A stretch of DNA of 64,000 nucleotides, taken from assembly GCF_006715725.1 (NCBI RefSeq), contig NZ_VFNU01000001.1:186001-250000 (forward strand), given 5' to 3'. This document shows positions 60,952-64,000 of this stretch, piece by piece. The notes under the pieces were generated by a model. It was not told where the DNA came from and searched no databases. It saw only the letters and a list, made by a program, of their open reading frames with translations. Origin of the DNA: Nocardioides sp. SLBN-35 (GTDB taxonomy: Bacteria > Actinomycetota > Actinomycetes > Propionibacteriales > Nocardioidaceae). Positions within the stretch are counted from its first letter, which is position 1. Every line of letters starts with the position of its first letter. A program made the translations under genes and the position numbers.

Positions 60952-61701
60952 GTGGGTGGACTGCAGCGGTTCGAGCAGCGGCTCGAGCAGGCGATCTCCG
61001 GCGTGTTCGCGCGCACCTTCCGCAGTGCGGTGCAGCCCGTGGAGGTGGCCGCGGCGCTGCAGCGCGAGCTCGACAACAAGGCGCAGGTGCTGTCGCGGCA
61101 GCGGCGGCTGGTGCCCAACAGCTTCGTGGTGGAGCTGTCCGAGGGCGACCTGGAGCGGCTGGCGCCGTACGACTCCGCGCTGGCGACCGAACTGACCACG
61201 CAGCTGACCGAGCACGCCGAGCTGCAGTCGTACGTCTTCCCGGGCCCGATCCGGATCGCGTTCGAGTCGGCCGAGGACCTCGGGACCGGGCGGTTCCGGG
61301 TGCGCAGCCAGGCCGAGGCCGAGGTCACCGACCAGAACCGGCGCTCGAGCACCCAGCGCACCCGGGCGGTGCTCGAGGTCAACGGCACGCAGCACCCGCT
61401 GCGCGCCCCTGGCCTGGTCGTCGGGCGCGGCAGCGAGGCCGACCTGCGCATCAACGACCCGGGCATCAGCCGGCGACACGCCGAGTTCCTGATCACCTCC
61501 CCCACCCCCCAGTCCGGTACGACGACCGCGGGCCCGGTCCACGTCGAGGTGCACGACATGGGCTCGACCAACGGCATCCGCGTCGACGGGCAGAAGGTGG
61601 CGCGGGCCGCACTGCAGGACGGCTCCCGGGTCCAGATCGGGCACACGTCCCTCGTTCTCCGACTGCTCCAGGAGACAAGTCAGGTGGTCGACGGTGTCTG
61701 A
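60952..61701 (+). CDS. fhaA: FhaA: DUF3662 and FHA domain protein
   Basis: This 249-residue protein has the N-terminal DUF3662 domain (about 1-115: GLQRFEQRLEQAISGVFART, VEVAAALQRELDNKAQVLSR) and a C-terminal FHA domain (about 150-240) with VVGRGSEADLRI, ISRRHAEFL and GSTNGIRVDG phospho-Thr binding motifs. It is shorter than mycobacterial FhaA (over 500 residues), because the long disordered middle is missing. It binds phosphorylated envelope proteins such as MviN and controls wall growth. The GTG start has GGAAGGAGGG upstream. It is the first gene of the conserved fhaA-fhaB-pstP-ftsW operon and overlaps fhaB by 8 bases. Confidence 0.95.
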   Translation: MGGLQRFEQRLEQAISGVFARTFRSAVQPVEVAAALQRELDNKAQVLSRQRRLVPNSFVVELSEGDLERLAPYDSALATELTTQLTEHAELQSYVFPGPIRIAFESAEDLGTGRFRVRSQAEAEVTDQNRRSSTQRTRAVLEVNGTQHPLRAPGLVVGRGSEADLRINDPGISRRHAEFLITSPTPQSGTTTAGPVHVEVHDMGSTNGIRVDGQKVARAALQDGSRVQIGHTSLVLRLLQETSQVVDGV

Positions 61702-62158
61702 GCTGACCCTGTTCCTCGTCCGGATCGCGTACCTCGCGATCCTGTGGATCTTCGTGCTGTCCGCGATCTCGGTGATCCGCTCCGACATGTTCGGGGCCCG
61801 CGTGCCCGCGCCGGCGGCACCCGGCAAGCAGCCGCGCGCGCCCAAGCCGGCCAGCCCGCGGCGCGGCCAGCCGACCAAGGTCGAGGTCGTCCAGGGCGTC
61901 AACACCGGCATCGTCGCCGACCTGTCGCAGGCGCCGGTGCTGATCGGGCGCGGCAACGACGCGGCGATCCGCCTCGACGACGACTACGTGTCCACCCGCC
62001 ACGCGCGGATCGTGGAGTCCGGCGGCCAGTGGTACGTCGAGGACCTCGGCTCCACCAACGGCACCTACCTCGGCAGCCAGCGGCTCACCCAGCCCGTCCC
62101 GGTCGGCCTCGGCTCGCAGATCCGGATCGGGAAGACCATCGTGGAGCTGAGGAAGTAG
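61694..62158 (+). CDS. fhaB: FhaB/FipA: membrane-anchored FHA protein
   Basis: This 154-residue protein has one N-terminal membrane helix (about 4-28, LTLFLVRIAYLAILWIFVLS), a basic Pro-rich linker, and an FHA domain (about 75-150) with LIGRGNDAAIRLDDD, VSTRHARIV and GSTNGTYLG. In mycobacteria this protein (FipA) joins FtsZ and FtsQ-type division proteins when phosphorylated by PknA/PknB. It overlaps fhaA, and the TAG stop is followed immediately by the pstP ATG. Confidence 0.95.
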   Translation: MSELTLFLVRIAYLAILWIFVLSAISVIRSDMFGARVPAPAAPGKQPRAPKPASPRRGQPTKVEVVQGVNTGIVADLSQAPVLIGRGNDAAIRLDDDYVSTRHARIVESGGQWYVEDLGSTNGTYLGSQRLTQPVPVGLGSQIRIGKTIVELRK

Positions 62159-63628
62159 ATGAGCGACGAGACCTTCCCGGCCGAGCCGGACGAGGTGCCG
62201 CACGACCCGCAGCCCGACACGGTCGACGTACCGCTGCCGGTGACGCGCCCGCTCCTCCAGCTCGACGGGTACGCCGTGTCCGACGTCGGCCGGGTGCGCA
62301 AGGACAACCAGGACTCGGGCTACTCCGGCCCGTGGCTGCTGGCCGTGTGCGACGGCGTCGGCGGCGCGGCCCGCGGCGACATCGCGTCCGGTACGGCGAT
62401 CAGCGAGCTGCGCCAGCTCGACGAGGCGCCCGGCTCGGTCGACGTGATCGACCGGATCAACGACGGCCTGCACGAAGCACACGTCTCGATCGGCGCCCAG
62501 GTCGACCAGGACCCCGCCCTCAACGGCACGAGCACGACCGCGACGGTGGCGCTGTTCGACGGCCAGCGGCTGGCGGTGGGCCACATCGGCGACTCCCGGG
62601 CCTACCTGCTGCGCGACGGCGAGCTCTCGCAGCTGACCAACGACCACACCTTCGTGCAGAGCCTGATCGACGAGGGCCGGATCACCGAGGCGGAGGCGCG
62701 GGTCCACCCCCACCGCAACCTGATCCTCAAGGCGCTCGACGGCCTCCACGACGTGGAGCCCGACCTGTTCGCGCTCGAGCTGGTGCCGGGCGACCGGCTG
62801 TTCCTGTGCAGCGACGGCGCGTGCGGGGTGCTCGAGGACGACCGGCTCACCGAGCTGCTCTCCGACGGGACACCGGAGTTCTCCGCCATCGAGCTGGTGC
62901 GGGCGAGCCTCGACGCGGGCAGCTCAGACAACGTGACCTGCGTGGTCGCCGACGTGGTCGACCCGGAGGAGCACCCTCCGGCCGACGCGATGGTGGTCGG
63001 CGCGGCCGCCGACATGAGCCGGCGCCGGCCCCGCAGCCTGTTCCGCGGCCACCGCTCCGGCGACACCGGCGAGCTCGAGCCCGTGCCCGCCGAGATCCCC
63101 GAGGGGGTCGGCTACGCGATCCCCGAGGACCCGATCGTCGACCCCGAGGCGCTGCGCTACGCGCCCCAGCCGCCGCCGCGGTTCGCCTGGGCCCGGCGCC
63201 TGCTGGCGGCCGCGATCGTGCTCGGCATCGTGTGGATCGCCCTCGGCACGGCCTACTGGTGGAGCCAGCAGAAGTACTACGTCGGCGAAGGCAGCGGCGA
63301 CAGCGACGGCTACGTCGTCATCTACCGCGGCGTCGACGTACCCGGTCTCTCCCACGTCTACGAGGTCTCCGACCTCGAGGTCGCGGACCTGCAGGAGTCC
63401 ACGCAGGAGGAGGTCCGGGGCGGCGCGATGATCTACGGCAGCGTCGAGCGGGCCCGCGCCGCGATCACCCGGATCGGCGCCAACGGCCGCCAGCCCGAGG
63501 AGCCGCCGGCGACCACGCCGCCGGCCACGACCTCCACCACGCCGCCGGCCGACTCGGCGTCCCCGTTCACCACCCCGACCGAGGGCGGCGCGGCCGACCT
63601 GACCACCCTCGGCCCGCAGGGGTCGTGA
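62159..63628 (+). CDS. pstP: PP2C-type Ser/Thr phosphatase PstP
   Basis: This 489-residue membrane phosphatase has a PP2C catalytic domain (about 35-270) with motifs GRVRKDNQDS, VCDGVGGAARGDI, GTSTTATVALFDGQRLAVGH, HIGDSRAYLLRDGE, FLCSDGACGVL and SSDNVTCVVADVV holding the metal-binding Asp residues. A Pro-rich cytoplasmic linker leads to one membrane helix (about 347-367, LLAAAIVLGIVWIALGTAYW) and an outside tail of about 120 residues with a final Pro/Thr-rich stretch. It removes phosphate from PknA/PknB targets. The ATG immediately follows the fhaB stop, and its stop overlaps the ftsW start. Confidence 0.95.
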   Translation: MSDETFPAEPDEVPHDPQPDTVDVPLPVTRPLLQLDGYAVSDVGRVRKDNQDSGYSGPWLLAVCDGVGGAARGDIASGTAISELRQLDEAPGSVDVIDRINDGLHEAHVSIGAQVDQDPALNGTSTTATVALFDGQRLAVGHIGDSRAYLLRDGELSQLTNDHTFVQSLIDEGRITEAEARVHPHRNLILKALDGLHDVEPDLFALELVPGDRLFLCSDGACGVLEDDRLTELLSDGTPEFSAIELVRASLDAGSSDNVTCVVADVVDPEEHPPADAMVVGAAADMSRRRPRSLFRGHRSGDTGELEPVPAEIPEGVGYAIPEDPIVDPEALRYAPQPPPRFAWARRLLAAAIVLGIVWIALGTAYWWSQQKYYVGEGSGDSDGYVVIYRGVDVPGLSHVYEVSDLEVADLQESTQEEVRGGAMIYGSVERARAAITRIGANGRQPEEPPATTPPATTSTTPPADSASPFTTPTEGGAADLTTLGPQGS

Positions 63629-64000
63629 CACCGGCCATGCCCGCCAACTCCGCACTGATGGGATTCGTGCACCGCCGCCGGCGGGGCGCGGAGCTGTTCC
63701 TGCTCGTGCTCGCGCTCATCGTCGGCATCGGTGCCTACGCCGCCGTCGGCCTCGGCGTCGACGGCGAGGTGCCCGCCAACCTGATCGGGTACGGCGGCTG
63801 GCTGACCCTGCTCGTCGTCGCGGCCCACGTCGCGGTCCGCATCGTCGCGCCGTACGCCGACCCGGTGCTGCTGCCCGTCGTGGCGGCCCTCAACGGCCTG
63901 GGCCTGGCGATCATCCACCGCGTCGACCTGGCCAAGGACACCGGCCTGGCGAGCCAGCAGCTGACCTGGATGACGCTCGGCGTCGCGCTCTTCGTCGGCA
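63625..64000 (+). CDS. ftsW: FtsW/RodA/SpoVE family peptidoglycan polymerase, 3' end cut by window edge
   Basis: The first about 125 codons of an SEDS glycosyltransferase run to the right edge. Several membrane helices are visible: GAELFLLVLALIVGIGAYAA (about 20-40), GGWLTLLVVAAHVAVRIVA (about 55-73) and ADPVLLPVVAALNGLGLAII followed by the conserved HRVDLA stretch. The gene order after pstP, and before the expected pbpA and pknA/pknB, fixes the identity as the FtsW/RodA of the actinobacterial stkP operon (usually annotated ftsW or rodA). The GTG start overlaps the pstP stop (GTGA); an ATG four codons in is possible. Confidence 0.9.
   Translation, partial: MTPAMPANSALMGFVHRRRRGAELFLLVLALIVGIGAYAAVGLGVDGEVPANLIGYGGWLTLLVVAAHVAVRIVAPYADPVLLPVVAALNGLGLAIIHRVDLAKDTGLASQQLTWMTLGVALFVG

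Noticed and set aside
61493..62749. Leftward 418-codon frame across fhaB and pstP
   Set aside because: The rightward fhaA-fhaB-pstP-ftsW order and motifs are clear, and the leftward frame has no domain signal.

Overview
The window is a very GC-rich stretch of an actinobacterial chromosome, most likely Nocardioides or a close relative in the Propionibacteriales (inference from content). The evidence is the tRNA-Leu, fhaA, fhaB, pstP, ftsW order at the right end, an AlkB-rubredoxin fusion next to a small ferredoxin and a TetR regulator, MftD-like and MftG-like oxidoreductases, many 4-base ATGA or GTGA stop/start overlaps, and several probably leaderless transcripts. No insertion sequence, phage, CRISPR array or rRNA gene is visible.

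Left part (1-7.5 kb): a leftward operon for ornithine aminotransferase, a Glu/Leu-type dehydrogenase, an SDR, an APH-like phosphotransferase and a histidine phosphatase cut by the window edge. It faces a rightward P5C dehydrogenase and an RpiR regulator. Together these form an ornithine/arginine-to-glutamate-to-2-oxoglutarate route.

7.9-20.5 kb holds the most unusual locus. A leftward eight-gene operon encodes an MftD-like flavoenzyme, an MftG-like GMC oxidoreductase, a class III PLP enzyme and a complete Liv-type ABC importer. It diverges from a rightward operon of a GS-like ligase, a FluG-type amidohydrolase and an M20 amidohydrolase. The shared promoter region carries a repeated motif. The reading offered is an importer-coupled amine or amino-acid pathway built on gamma-glutamyl or amide chemistry; the substrate is unknown.

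20.5-35 kb: an ABC export pair, an LCP cell-wall ligase, fadA-fadJ beta-oxidation genes with a MerR regulator, a DEAD-box helicase, an alpha-methylacyl-CoA racemase-like CaiB enzyme whose upstream region shares an 18-bp operator-like motif with fadA/merR, an M15-like lipoprotein, and the alkB-rubredoxin/ferredoxin/tetR alkane operon. Alkane hydroxylation, methyl-branched acyl-CoA epimerisation and beta-oxidation therefore lie within about 11 kb.

35-60.5 kb is a mixed accessory region: a Ser/Thr kinase with a 9-bp tandem repeat, a second M15 peptidase, a P450, two NarL-type two-component systems, a flotillin/NfeD pair, two MMPL exporters each beside its own regulator, redox enzymes, an EamA transporter, a MobA-like 3-hydroxybenzoate 4-monooxygenase with an IclR regulator, and a cupin/MarR pair. 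Several regulators have clear palindromic operators at their own divergent promoters.

60.6-64 kb: tRNA-Leu(CAG) and the start of the conserved cell-division and signalling operon fhaA-fhaB-pstP-ftsW, with ftsW cut by the right edge. Across the window, gene ends are marked by unusually long perfect or near-perfect palindromes, up to 46 bp without a loop, some of which share sequence cores.
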